Origin: Lineus longissimus
Taxonomy: Eukaryota > Nemertea > Pilidiophora > Heteronemertea > Lineidae
Length of the DNA stretch: 60,000 nucleotides
Assembly: GCF_910592395.1 (NCBI RefSeq)
Contig: NC_088317.1
Coordinates: 2,420,001-2,480,000, forward strand
Reading direction: 5' to 3'
Shown here: piece by piece, positions 1 through 12,050 of the stretch
How the letters are laid out: each line of letters opens with the position of its first letter
How positions within the stretch are numbered: the first letter of the stretch is position 1
Notes under the pieces: model-generated
The model's input: the letters and a program-made list of their open reading frames with translations, nothing else
Told to the model about the DNA's origin: nothing
Databases searched by the model: none
Made by a program: the position numbers and the translations under genes

Positions 1-3000
1 GCACTTGTGATTCGAGGGCCGATTCATCAACCCAAGGTGATGCTAACTTCTGCCACTAACAATCCATGACCCATCAGGTTGATTTATGTACGAAATGATG
101 CTTCAGTTGCGGTTGTCTCGTTTTCCAATCAGAGGAGACCATTTTGTGGGATAGTTAAAGACTGGTTTAAAGAGATAATCGTTTAGGGTGTGATTTGGTG
201 TCAAGGGTTACGGACCTTGTAACTAAAATGATTACGTGTGTCTCGTAGCTATGAAAGGTTATTATAGGTTTTTAAGGCTGTCTGACGAAAGGATTGCTTA
301 GAAACTGCCGGATTTCACGGTTAAAGACCTTAAACGACAAAAAATGAATTGCCATTTAGTTCAAGATTCAAAGGCGCAGGGTGATACATGTAGCATAATC
401 TGAACCACCGTCAAGCGGAGAAACCACATCACTTAGGAAATGAGAAGTCTTTCAATCTTTAGCTACGACAGGTTAAGAATTACCCTGAGGACTGAGATGT
501 GAGGTTTCTACTAAAGAGGCATCCTTTGAAAGAGTGGTGTCTTTCTCAAAACGAAAACATAAGAGCATTTTGCATTAAAGGCGAGAACAGCAACATTAAA
601 AGGTGATGTCAACCGTTTCCCGCAACCCGCAATAACATTTATCGCGCTGAGTCGCTGTTTTACTGACATTTCCAGATGACTCTCTCGATGAAAGGAATTG
701 TTGGTTTTAATATCAAACTTCATCAAAGGCCAGCTTCATTGTAGCATCCAGTCTTTTGCGAAAGCACTTTTACTTCATATGACTTGAGAAGGAAGCGAAA
801 GGTGCAAACGGGCTTGGCGGATTCAAGCAAGTCAACCGACATCACTGCAACCTACAAGTATTTCAAACTTGCAGACTGTTAATAGGAAAATATCGACTTT
901 CATTTAGAAAGTTATGATTTGACTTAAAAGTATGACTGTCAGTAGAAATTATGTTGCGTAAGCTGAAGATTAGGTACATGTCGAGTATCTTCTTCGTTTT
1001 CCCCCCTCCTCCTTCGCCTTCTTCTTCTCCTTCCGCGACCGCTCTTGCCTGAGCTAGCAATCATCCCCCGTCTTCTCCAAGAAGCAGAACGACACCCGGG
1101 GGACTGACAAATACTCTCCTTAATGTAGGAGCTGTCCCATTACCCGGGGAGAAACACCCTCTTGCAAACAGGGTATGCAACATGACTTTCGCATGGTTCC
1201 TCCTTACGCATATTGGAGTAAGTATACACTCAGTATGCATCGAGTGAAGTTGTCTGATATGTCCCGAAAGGGTTATATACGTAGATCAGCACCCGACACT
1301 CATAGCCCAAAGAAACTACGAAAGATCTATATTACCCGCATCTGAAGCAACATCTTTGAAATTGATCCAATAATCTTCTATCCGCCGGAGCGCAAGGTGG
1401 TGCAGCATCGGATAGTTTTTATAAACTGACAGGAGCTTCATTTGTGTACTTTTCTTGAGCCTTTCTTTGAAGATCTCGTTTCAGTTTGCCCTGCGCCCAA
1501 CGCCGTACTGCGTCGATAGCTCGTGTAATTAGTCTTATAGCGAGGAGCCTCCTACGCAATAAGTCGGAATCTAACCCTTGATATTGGAAGCAGTATTTAG
1601 ATGGTCTATACCTCAAGATCTGCTTGCAACACTGTCTTCTTGATCAGACGCACTATTTTGATCCGTTATAGAAATTCGATAGACAATGGGAGATTTGTTA
1701 CAAAGGTTAAGAACCTGTTGACACTCTTGACCACACTTAATGTTGAAAAACTTTGCTAGGATATACTCAAATAGCACGAGACCTTGCTTCACATCGATAG
1801 TTCATGTACATGTACGGTGCCAAAGGTCCCCTGGCCAAGCTAACAAAGTCATGCTATTTCCGTATGCTAGTCAGATTCCATCAACGACTCCTTAGTTAGT
1901 CAACCGCTGCTTTTGGCCTTCCTTTGCACGTCCCATGGCAGCCAACCTGCATCTATGTTGAATAATGAGTAGTTTAGCTCTGTCAACTTCGGAATCCGTA
2001 AGAAAATCGATACGGTCGGTCATTAAGTTGATTTGCCCTTGAAAGACGTTTCGTGGGGGTCGATGTACTAAGATTTGCCCTGGTGACCTATTGTTAAGAC
2101 TCTAACAATGGGAATTTTGGCCTAGGTGCGAGCGGGCTTTGTTTACAGACAAAAGACCATGTACTGGGCTAGGCCTGCATTCTTTTGACTGTAAGGAAAG
2201 GGGCAAAATAACGGTGGCTGGGAAAGGAACCGAAGTTGTTTGGTATAATATTTTTGCACAGCTCACAGCCTACAAAAATGCACTTTTGTCGAATATTTCA
2301 AGGGGGACCCTTTAATGGCAAGGCAGTGACCTGATAACTGGTTCACCTACATGTATTCGTATCATGAAAGATTGGGTAGTCATCCCCAGTTCAAATAAAT
2401 CGCTGGTATAATGACGCCGGTGGTTATTATCGGGGTAGTATTAAGCCTCGGGTGATTAGTCGGGAGCTTATTAGTCTCAGGAAGGTTGGAAAATAAATAC
2501 ACCATTCAGGTGTGACACTGGTGAACGAATGCACTTTTAGCCAACAACGTCATGCCATATAAGGAGCTAAACAGTGTCGTTAATAATCCCTGCCGGGATC
2601 CAGACTACCGCAATATAATACTATAATAAGTCGGATATACCACCTATAAGACGGTCTGATCCAAAGGGCTGGGTTGCCGAAGCTGAGAGAGATAAGCAGT
2701 CGAGAGCCGTCAGACAGTTTTGCCAAGCTTCAATCCATTAGTTCTCTGTAGACATGGTTTATCAGGCGCGTTTGCGTTGAGAGTTACCGAAAAGAGATGC
2801 TAAAAGCCTCAGCACCAGTCAACATCCATCGGAAGTTGTTCCCATGTGTCCCTAATGTCAGTCCATTAGGTCTTTGGGGAAGGTCTTTGTCAAGTCCTGC
2901 ACTGTTGTTGGTTTTCGTCGCTCGATGAATCGTGCAACATGGGAGAGCCAGGAAATTGGCAAAAAAAACAAATCTTACATAGATCTTTGCATAAAGATGT

Positions 3001-5059
3001 CGTTTGTTTGGTCGCGCGATGATTGTTGAATATTGGGATGACAGCTATGAGAGGAAGCCGAATCCGCAAAACGTTTTCATTTGGTGCTATGACCTTTATA
3101 TAGAAGTGGTGAACAACTGACAATGTTGGTAAAGGGAATATAAGTTGCGCATTGGATGCGAGTAATCCGGCCTCTTTTTGTCATGGAGGAAAGTGCACTG
3201 GATACTTTGATCATGGAGAGGGAGGGGGGGGGGGTATGTAGATTCCTATGTATATTATATAATGCCGATAGCACCCTGACCACATGTGTAAAGACAAGAG
3301 TCATGTGGCTTCCTGTCATAGGTTTAATTACCACTGCTTTACATGGGAAGTCTTCTTAAGTTTGGAATCCGGTGTATATTTTTCCTACTGATTGACATGG
3401 TGACCCCGAGACGTCTGCATGATGTAGATTTGGCTCTTTCAATGGAGCCTGAGTCCAAATTACGCATCTGTCGATTTCTAATCACTTGTAGCTCTCATGT
3501 CGATAGTATCCTGACCATACATGTGTGAGTAATCTCAGGGGACAGGCAGACAGGCGGCTTGTCAAGAGTTGATTAACATCGATCTCAGTGTTTGTCTACG
3601 ATTGTCACAGATCAAACGCCCGATTTCCCAGGGTGATTTCATTACTTGTCTGCAACCAGACTACGTGATCATTAAACAGCTACACACTGACTGATCAAGA
3701 GGCTTTGTCATTGTTAGCAGAGGAGTAGATCAAGGTGTTACTGGGGCTACCCTGTGGCTCATCAATTGCCACGTCCTTCCAGCAGCTAAAAGCAGGTGTA
3801 ATTTGAGATCCCATAAGATATGTTGGTTGAGATAGTGACACTTGCATAAAGGGAACTATTATATAGACAGGAGTAAGAGGTGACATTGTCGGCCTTCAGG
3901 TGGCTAATTTACAAGTCAGGGAGCTGCCACCGACTGAAGAAGGAACAGCTCAATCATAATTGTGGTACAGAAAGATAATATCAGGTTACCCGTCATCCCC
4001 AACCTCGTGGTCTTATACTCCCTTTAAAGGGACAACCTGGGTGTATGATATGATTGTTTTCCCTACAATGATGGCTTCTGGCAGGACCATGACTTCTCCA
4101 AACAGGATTGTTGATAAATCATTGAACTTCATTAGTATGCACTAGAACAAGGTGTAACCATAGGCCTGCTTGAGATTCATAAGCCACGTCCTTAACTGCC
4201 TCGAAACATTGGCGTGGCTTCGCATGGTGACAAGCAGGGGTATTAATCTCCTCAGTGGCCGAAACCTGCAATGAATATTACATGTTAAATTGATCTTTCA
4301 TTTCAGGTTTGAATCACTTATTTGGCAGCCCCGTTATTTGGCTGCCAGATTAGTTCTAATCTATGTTGTGTACGTAAGACACGCACTAGCACTGATTGCC
4401 TGTCCTGGAGGGGACAAATCTTCCTAAGTGTTAGTTAGGATGGGCACACGAGTTTCTAGATTGCCCCCATCGCCTCCATTTGGTCATGAATGTGCTGTAA
4501 TCACGTTCACCATTACATCAGCTAACTGGATTAGTAACAGACTAATCTCTTGAAGGCAATAGGCATATAAATTTTGTCGCGGGGTGATATTGTAGCGCCA
4601 GTAATAAGTCTGCTTCTAGAGTTGGCTTACAAAGTTTATTTGCCACTTCATTGGGCATTGATGGAATTAGGATCTAGAATTATCATTCAGAACTAACCAA
4701 TATTATACGATGTTAATGTATACTGTATACGATGCTAATGACATTTATTGGTGACTGAATATTACGATGAACTGCCTTTGTGTCAAGGCGCTTCCCATCA
4801 AATGTGCATGTTTCTTTGAAAGCAATTTTGAGGCATAATTTCAAAAATAGTCTTAAATGTTCTCCCTGGAAAAAGTCTCATTTGCTGCTAAATGGTGACA
4901 GATTAAGGTATAGTTCAACAGAGATCCATTGTCTTAGATACCTCAAAGGTTAAAAGCGCATGAAATACAATCTTTTTTCCCAGTGTGCTCTCTATCCTGG
5001 GGACATATACAATTGTGACACTGGCCGGGAATCATTGTTCGCTCTCGAACTGTTGGTCC
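1..5059. other. Stretch without recognisable gene
   Basis: No reading frame here resembles a protein I know, and none has paired splice sites with coding character. A polypyrimidine tract lies at 1,009-1,048. Two diverged copies of a short sequence containing CGATAG and CCTGACCA before ACATGTGT occur near 3,265-3,296 and 3,500-3,530, an old local duplication. Nothing else stands out. Confidence 0.5.
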
Positions 5060-5360
5060 TAAAGCCTGCACCACACGGTGAAAATTTGCGTGATGCAAGT
5101 GACACGCGTGCATGTTGCGACAGGCAAATTCTCACTGTGTGGGGTCGTTTTTTGCTGCGTATCTTCCCTCGCGAGTCGAGACGCAGCCGATCTAGCATGT
5201 TTGATATTTTCTCGACACGCGAGGAAGTTAATCACCGTGTGGGGGCTACCTGCAGCAATGTTGCGCGAGTTCGACGAATCACAACAAGCAGATCGGTCAC
5301 ATGATTTATAGGTCAGTCACATGATACCAAAATGGCAGCGCCCGGGAACTGTCAAATCCT

Positions 5361-5804
5361 GAGACAAGACCACTAATGAATATTCATAGGTTGGAGGGTC
5401 GAGGCCTATCAATTAGACGAGTGCATGTTTTTTACTCTCAAGTACATATTTGGAGAGGTATTGAAAAAATATTTGCTGTGGCAAGTCTACAGATATAAAG
5501 AAATTATTTGATGAAAAAATTAATTTCGAATTTTGCTAATTGGGTAATAGGGGGCGTGTTTTGAGTTTTTTCTGCCAGTTGGCTGAAAACAGTGGAAATA
5601 TCAAAGTCTGTCTAATTTGTCGATTATAAAAAAATTTCCGTGGTCAATCACCAATTTCCATCGCACCAGTTACTCGCAAGACTAACCCGTATATCATATC
5701 CGAATTTCAGTTTCACTACTTGACGCGTTTGTTGATGCGTCGCGGTCAAACATTGACAATTTAACTGCTAAAAGGCTTAAAAAATCAATTGTGGTCTTGT
5801 CTCT
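5361..5804 (-). mobile_element. Solo 444-bp repeat unit nested in the Harbinger-like element
   Basis: The unit begins GAGACAAGACCAC and ends GTGGTCTTGTCTC, and is flanked directly by TCCT on both sides (5,357-5,360 and 5,805-5,808), a 4-bp target duplication. It is the same length as the two copies at 6,644-7,087 and 7,637-8,080 but in the opposite orientation. Its ends are close to those copies, while about 100 bp of one half have diverged. It splits the transposase fragment from the left arm. Confidence 0.8.
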
Positions 5805-5807
5805 CCT

Positions 5808-6002
5808 ATGAGAAGTATTATGGACCAAGAAGACCAAATTGCCCTTATTCTCCTGCTGTTACTCCGTCGGAGGCGGCGCCGCGTGGACCGTAGTCTTTGG
5901 ACAAGGCCATGGATTCAGAAAAGAGAGGATAAGGGGGCCTATGCAAATCTAATTGCTGAATTGCGGGAGGAGGACCCCATGAAGTATCGCCAGTTCCACA
6001 GA
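5808..6002 (+). pseudogene. Fragment of a Harbinger-type nuclease N-terminus
   Basis: An open frame starting at ATG 5,808 encodes a basic run of arginines, then WTRPWIQKREDKGAYANLI and AELREEDPMKYRQFHR, where it meets the right inverted arm. The pattern R-P-W...GAY..L..EL...D...F....R is the N-terminal signature of HARBI1/PIF-type nucleases before the DDE domain. No DDE residues follow, so this is a relic carried inside the non-autonomous element and not a working gene. Confidence 0.65.
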
Positions 6003-6440
6003 GCTGCCATTTTGGTATCATGTGACTGACCTATAAATCATGTGACCGATCTGCTTGTTGTGATTCGTCGAACTCGCGCAACATTGCTGCAGGTAGCCCC
6101 CACACGGTGATTAACTTCCTCGCGTGTCGAGAAAATATCAAACATGCTAGATCGGCTGCGTCTCGACTCGCGAGGGAAGATACGCAGCAAAAAACGACCC
6201 CACACAGTGAGAATTTGCCTGTCGCAACATGCACGCGTGTCACTTGCATCACGCAAATTTTCATCGTGTGGTGCAGGCTTAACGGATTAGCTCATCACCT
6301 GGGACTGAAGGCGTGAAATCATCTCATCTGGCTCATGCGTGCAGGCACACATCACATGGCATCGCATGTGACAGGATAATGGATCAGCACGTCAACCAAT
6401 CAAGGCTACAGGATTGAGTTTCGACATCAGCAATAGTCTT

Positions 6441-8466
6441 GGTTCCACTACAGGGTTTAGATCCGTTTCTATCGCATCCGCATCAGGTCCGAACTTAGCT
6501 TAGTCCGGACTAACGAATGTGGTGCAGTTCGACTACAGGATTGGTAAGTTAACAGGTACGGCTACAGGCGGCGCCACTCTATGTGCGTTAGGCTAAACTC
6601 TTCAAAACTGGAGGTATGGAAACATGGACAGCGAGCCATAGTTGAGACAAGACCACAATTGATTTTTTAAGCCTTTTAGCAGTTAAATTGTCAATGTTTG
6701 ACCGCGACGCATCAAAGAACGCGTGGTGTTGTGAATCTGAAATTTAGATTATGTTATTCCGGACAGTCGGGCAAGTAAATGGTGAAAAATAAAATGGTGA
6801 TTGACCACGGAAATTTTTTTTTAATCGACAAATTAGACAGACTTTGATATTTCCACTCTTTTCAGCCAACTGGCAGAAAAAACTCAAAACACGCCCCCTA
6901 TTACCCAATTAGCAAAATTCGAAATTAATTTTTTCATCAAATAATTTCTTTATATCTGTAGACTTGCCACAACAAATATTTTTTCAATACCTCTCCAAAT
7001 ATGTACTTGAGAGTAAAAAACATGCACTCGTCTAATAGATAGGCCTGGACCCTCCAACCTATGAATATTCATTAGTGGTCTTGTCTCAATGAAGGTACAT
7101 TTCAGGGGTTAACATTTTGAGATTTTTTTCAAACTAATGTACATGACATCCCACAACTCTCCAACAAAGGAAAGTCATATCTGGACATTTTTGGAGAAAT
7201 GAGAGACATTTCAAAGAGTGGTACAACTGTGCCAAAGCGACGAAAGAGGACAAAATCGACAAAAAGTCATGATTTTGCACCCAACAGCACCAAATTCAAA
7301 GACCTGCCCTGGCCAGAATAAGCAAGCTATGGAGCTGAAACTTTAGGATGTGATTTAGGAATATCTTTGCTGCTTAGGGCACAACTTTCAGAATCAAGGC
7401 CTAAGTAGTTTCAAAGAAATTACAAAATGAATGGCAACACAACAAGACTTGTAAAAATGAAACCGAACTTAGACCGGGGTTAGGTTGACTCTTATTTGGG
7501 TCAAATTAAGTTTTTTTCTCATTATTTAGGCTTGTTTTGACCTTAAATCATCAGCAATACAATATTCTAAATGAATTAGAGTGATTTGAGCACATTCAAA
7601 TTTTTCACTATATTGACCCAAAATGTAGTGTAAATAGAGACAAGACCACAATTGATTTTTTAAGCCTTTTAGCAGTTAAATTGTCAATGTTTGACCGCGA
7701 CGCATCAAAGAACGCGTGGTGTTGTGAATCTGAAATTTAGATTATGTTATTCCGGACAGTCGGGCAAGTAAATGGTGAAAAATAAAATGGTGATTGACCA
7801 CGGAAATTTTTTTTTAATCGACAAATTAGACAGACTTTGATATTTCCACTCTTTTCAGCCAACTGGCAGAAAAAACTCAAAACACGCCCCCTATTACCCA
7901 ATTAGCAAAATTCGAAATTAATTTTTTCATCAAATAATTTCTTTATATCTGTAGACTTGCCACAACAAATATTTTTTCAATACCTCTCCAAATATGTACT
8001 TGAGAGTAAAAAACATGCACTCGTCTAATAGATAGGCCTGGACCCTCCAACCTATGAATATTCATTAGTGGTCTTGTCTCAGTTAGGATAAAGCACTAGA
8101 ATTTACTTAAATTAAGAATTGAATAATGAAATGAGAAATGAGAACGAATCAGAGTTGACCTGTTGACAGAAATACCGCGTGTTGTTTTGACAGAACCAAC
8201 ACTTCCGCTCATTCGCAATACGTTCACATTGACACGCCACCTGTAGCCGTACTTAGTAACTTGATCTTAATCCGGACTAATGCGGTTCCATTACAGGTAA
8301 TTTCTGCTTTAGATCCGGGTCTATTCTAAGTTCGGCTTAAATCCGCTTGTCCTATCCGCACTTAATAAGACCGCTCTTAGTGAGAGCCGGACTTGTTTAG
8401 TCCGGACTAGCTGTAATGGAATCACAACTAATTCGGATGTAGTCCGCACTTTCCTGTAGTGGAACC
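6441..8466. mobile_element. Foldback/MITE family with GGTTCCAYTACAG ends, split by the 444-bp-repeat element
   Basis: GGTTCCACTACAG at 6,441 and its reverse complement ending at 8,466 bound two arms that share inverted segments such as CTGTAGCCGTAC and TTAGTCCGGACTA. A smaller copy of the same family, 8,284-8,423, has ends GGTTCCATTACAG and CTGTAATGGAATC. The 1.44-kb element sits between the arms. No clear target duplication was found at the outer ends, so the outer limits are tentative. Confidence 0.5.
6644..8080 (+). mobile_element. 1.44-kb element with identical 444-bp terminal direct repeats
   Basis: Direct repeats 6,644-7,087 and 7,637-8,080 look identical by eye over 444 bp and bracket 549 bp of non-coding interior. 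The outer flanks are AGTT on both sides (6,640-6,643 and 8,081-8,084), whereas the inner junctions do not match each other. The unit was therefore inserted as a whole. Each repeat also has 13-bp inverted ends (GAGACAAGACCAC). The layout is that of an LTR element in miniature, with the copy at 5,361-5,804 as its solo repeat. However, the ends are not TG...CA and I see no primer-binding site or polypurine tract, so a composite of two TIR elements is also possible. Confidence 0.7.
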
Positions 8467-11400
8467 GCAACTATTATTGTGAAAATGGGGGTCGGCACTC
8501 ACGGCTGGAGTTCGAAAAAATTGGAAGGCCTGTGGCATTCCTGTACTTTGATGTCCTTCAGTCGTGGTTTCATGATGCACGAGGAATATGCCGAAACCAT
8601 GCAGTAGCAGATACATATTAATGGCATGTCACAGAGGATTCGTCAACCTTGGTTATTGAGTACCCCGTTCTCCCAGGGCTATAAACGAGATTACAGTACA
8701 GCCATGTGGCTAGTCCCCGCTAGTCCCCATTGATAATGCATGACATCCATCTTGTTGGCAAGAAAAAAAGAGGAAAACACGTGGAACCACCATAATCATG
8801 CATTTGTCGACATTCCTTATCCAAAACCTGTAGAGCTGCTCAATCAACATTCATGATATACATGTATACCGACATGCAGAGTAAAAACATTTTAATTTTT
8901 ACAATGCTGTGTACGCGTGTGAATGTACGAAGACACACTTCTGCACTAGAGAACACTTTGAAACTTTTTCTAGATTCGTATTTCTTGACCGGTAGTGCAG
9001 AAATCCCGGGAATTCAGGAATTATATACCTACGATCCCAAAAAAAACAGCATCACTAGAAGATAAAAGCTAAACTTTGAAGAAATTGCGTGCAAGAAAAC
9101 CAGATGACGAAGCCGATTCACCAGTCACCTGAAGGCTACCAAAGCTTCTTCCTGTGGTCCCCCGTCTTAAAATATGTATTGGCACGAGTGCAGGCTTGGG
9201 TTTTTTCCGGCGCACTTGCCATGATACGCCGGAACGGATCTTTTGACGCCATCTTCCCTCATCACCTGCTATCGCGAATGGGACAGCAGCTGTTGTTTTA
9301 TCCACAAACCATGGATAATCTTTACTCGATTAACTTTTTCTTCTTGTCATTGATGGGAATAAAATCATCTCTTTAGCGATGATGGGTAAGGGCAGCATCA
9401 GTCGTGGTCAAAAATAACGTTCTTTTGAAAACGTACCAATTGCATACACCTGTCATGCCTGTAGGCTTATAAGGAAATTTACACCTTAATCACCCGGGAC
9501 AAGGACCACTGCTTTTTATCTCTGAAGCCATGAAGATTTGCCTTGCTGCCAATCATATTTTTCCATTTTCCTTATACCAGGTTTCAGCTCCGATAGTCCG
9601 TAATGTGGAATAGGAATCGCGTTTCCGTCGTTCAGATTCCAAAAAAAGTGATTGTGGTACATTTGTATCTCCGCTAGCCTAGCTAATCTCGCTGCTGTTG
9701 AATGACTGTAATCTGCCGATACTTGGATAATTACGATTTCTTAGCATCTTCGCTAGTTTACCGCGAACCCCGGCCGCTGGTCAGTACCGAACTGATGATA
9801 TAGCCCGGGGATGATAGCGTAGCAATTGTGGTAAATCTTTTTTTGTTGCCCCAGCCGAGCCATCATGTGAATACAGTCCATTGTCACTCGATGGAATGAT
9901 AGCTAGACTCAAAAACGAATCGTGATCGGCGTTCTTGAAGACTCTGAAGTGCGGCAGAAAAACAACTCTTGAGAGATGTAATTTTCATTCTTGACAGATC
10001 ATGTGATCGGCGGTTGGTACTTCTGTGAGATAGCTGCGCATGAATGGGTATGGTTTCAGCCAATCGGATCAAGAGAAGAAATAAACTGTGAATGCAATGG
10101 TTGTTTTGACAACTCAGAAGTTGTCTTTTCGTAAAAACGGTCGAATCTGTCGGTATACGATCTTGTAGTAACTATCAAGTAGCTGTCAATATTACGTCCA
10201 CGGTACGAGTTCTCAGTGGCTGGTCTGAAAATAATTGTTTTCCGGCTGTGGTACGAGACAAACTAAACAAAACCTTGTAACCTAATTACCTCGACGCAAT
10301 GTAAGAAGTTTTAATTCTTTCCTCGGCATGTTGAAAAATGGAATGAGAAACGTTTTTTTCGAATAATGGTCGACGTCCATGGCAGTGACTTAATCAACAA
10401 GCAACAAAAAAACAATCACAGATTGCGTTTGCTTTTCCACAGCACGGGTTGTCTGCTCAAAGGGAGAACCTGCGTGGGATATTGGTGGTCATGAGAATAG
10501 TACTCTTGCTTGCCACCATGCGCCGCTACATGTGCATCACGACACTCAAGCTGATCTCTAATATATACCTGTCCAGTAAATGCTTTTGAAAGTGTTGAGA
10601 GGCGATTTCGGACATTGCTTGCGCATTCACATCAAGTGCACTGTTATTGTAGTAAGTTCTTCAATTATGTTGTTCAGAGAAGTCATGGTCTAGCTGGAAG
10701 CCATTCTCGTATGAGAAACCAACCTACATATGCATGTACATGTATTTCTTGGCCAACTTGTCCCTTTGTGGAGACCGTTTACTGAGGATGCTCATTCCCG
10801 CTCATGCAATAGTACTAATTCGGGTCCGAATGCTGCTAATCAAGGAGCTTGCACGTTCCATGCTTGCTCATCCCTTTCACAAAGAAATCCAACTATTTGT
10901 GCTATCATGCTATTGCATGCCTGGGTGAATTCAAAAAATATTTGCCAAATCAATTACTTCAATTACTGCCATTCTGGAGAGCTGATTGTTTACATCTGTG
11001 CGAAATTAATGAGACAGCACACACGATTGTTGACGAAATGAAATCTATTTAGGTCGACAACCCATCTTTTTCTGCAGTTTGGCAAATTTTGGTCGTTTTG
11101 TTGGAAGTACAAACATCCGCGAAAGATTAAATAATCAAGAGAAGACATGCTCAGAGATGCTGAATTCGAGGCTGAATTCTGGCGGAAGATTAAAGTCCAC
11201 CCTCTAATCAAAAAGCTGACTCGCATAACGACCGAGCTGTCCCAGGGGTGTCAGTGTTCGCGATGGCTTTGATATCGATCTGGTACAAACTTCTCGCATT
11301 ACAACCATCTCAAAGCAATTATTATCATCTGTCCAGGTGCAAATTGCTATAATCGAACAACGTGTACAGTAAGGTTAATATTTAAAGGCACACCGGTGTG

Positions 11401-11640
11401 GTGACGGTTGTCCGTGCTGATGTTGGTGGTGACATCGCTGGTGTATATTTTGCGAATAGCGCAACGAAATATGTTGTTCACAGTCTACAGTTCTTATTTG
11501 AAGAATTGGGGTGGAGAGGCGAATCAGTTGGCACCAATATCATAGAGACGCAAAGGTCCCTTTGATGCAGGATAATATTGTCACAACTATCACGATGCAA
11601 TGTTTTTTAGGTTGTGCGACCCTGCGAACTCCTCTCAGCT
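8467..11640. other. Stretch without recognisable gene
   Basis: Short open frames occur on both strands (for example 8,853-9,065 and 9,089-9,376 on plus), but none shows a known domain, a convincing signal peptide or matching splice sites. I see no repeat of note. Confidence 0.5.
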
Positions 11641-11652
11641 GTTCGTTGCAGT

Positions 11653-12050
11653 TGGCTCATGACCATCCCAGCAAAGGCCATTGCGTTTTCTTCGAAGCCA
11701 TTCTCTATATCCAAGATATCCTAATTGATATTCATGTGGGCACTTATGTAACAAAACACAGGATGAAATCGCTATCACTTTAGCTTGACAATGGACACGA
11801 CCATCACCGTCAACTATAATTCTCTTCTTCGAAGCCATTCACCATCTTGAGTATCGTACTTGATATTCATTTGGATACTCACGTAACAATACCCTGAATT
11901 GAATGGTGATAACTGCAGATCTAATAGACGGGCATTTCAACTGACAACATGCACGTGACCATCACACTCACACGTATAAGCTATTGCGTTTTCTTCGAAG
12001 ACATTGGCTATTATTTACAAGACGCGGAAGATCTGTCTGGTATATTAATG
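11653..12050 (+). repeat. Three degenerate tandem copies of a ~140-155-bp unit
   Basis: Each copy has a GACCATC word, then TTCTTCGAAG(C/A)CATT. The first two also share TTGATATTCAT followed by an (A/G)CTTATGTAAC-like end. Copies begin near 11,653, 11,788 and 11,944. They are clearly diverged, and the third loses similarity after the TTCTTCGAAG core. No coding explanation is apparent. Confidence 0.55.

Larger units (their letters stand above)
5063..6279. mobile_element. PIF/Harbinger-like element with 277-bp terminal inverted repeats
   Basis: Arms 5,063-5,339 and 6,003-6,279 are inverted copies that differ by one base near the outer end. The ends read AGCCTGCACC...GGTGCAGGCT and are flanked by TAA on both sides (5,060-5,062 and 6,280-6,282), the 3-bp target duplication typical of PIF/Harbinger. 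The interior (5,340-6,002) carries a transposase-like N-terminal fragment and is interrupted by a 444-bp repeat unit. Without that insertion the element would be about 770 bp. It lacks a full transposase and must be non-autonomous. The near-identity of the arms suggests recent origin or gene conversion. Confidence 0.85.

Noticed and set aside
5078-6264. Two identical 77-codon open frames facing each other (MKICVMQVTRVHVATGKFSL...)
   Set aside because: They are the same terminal inverted repeat read from both sides; no protein family matches and the frame is a by-product of the arms.
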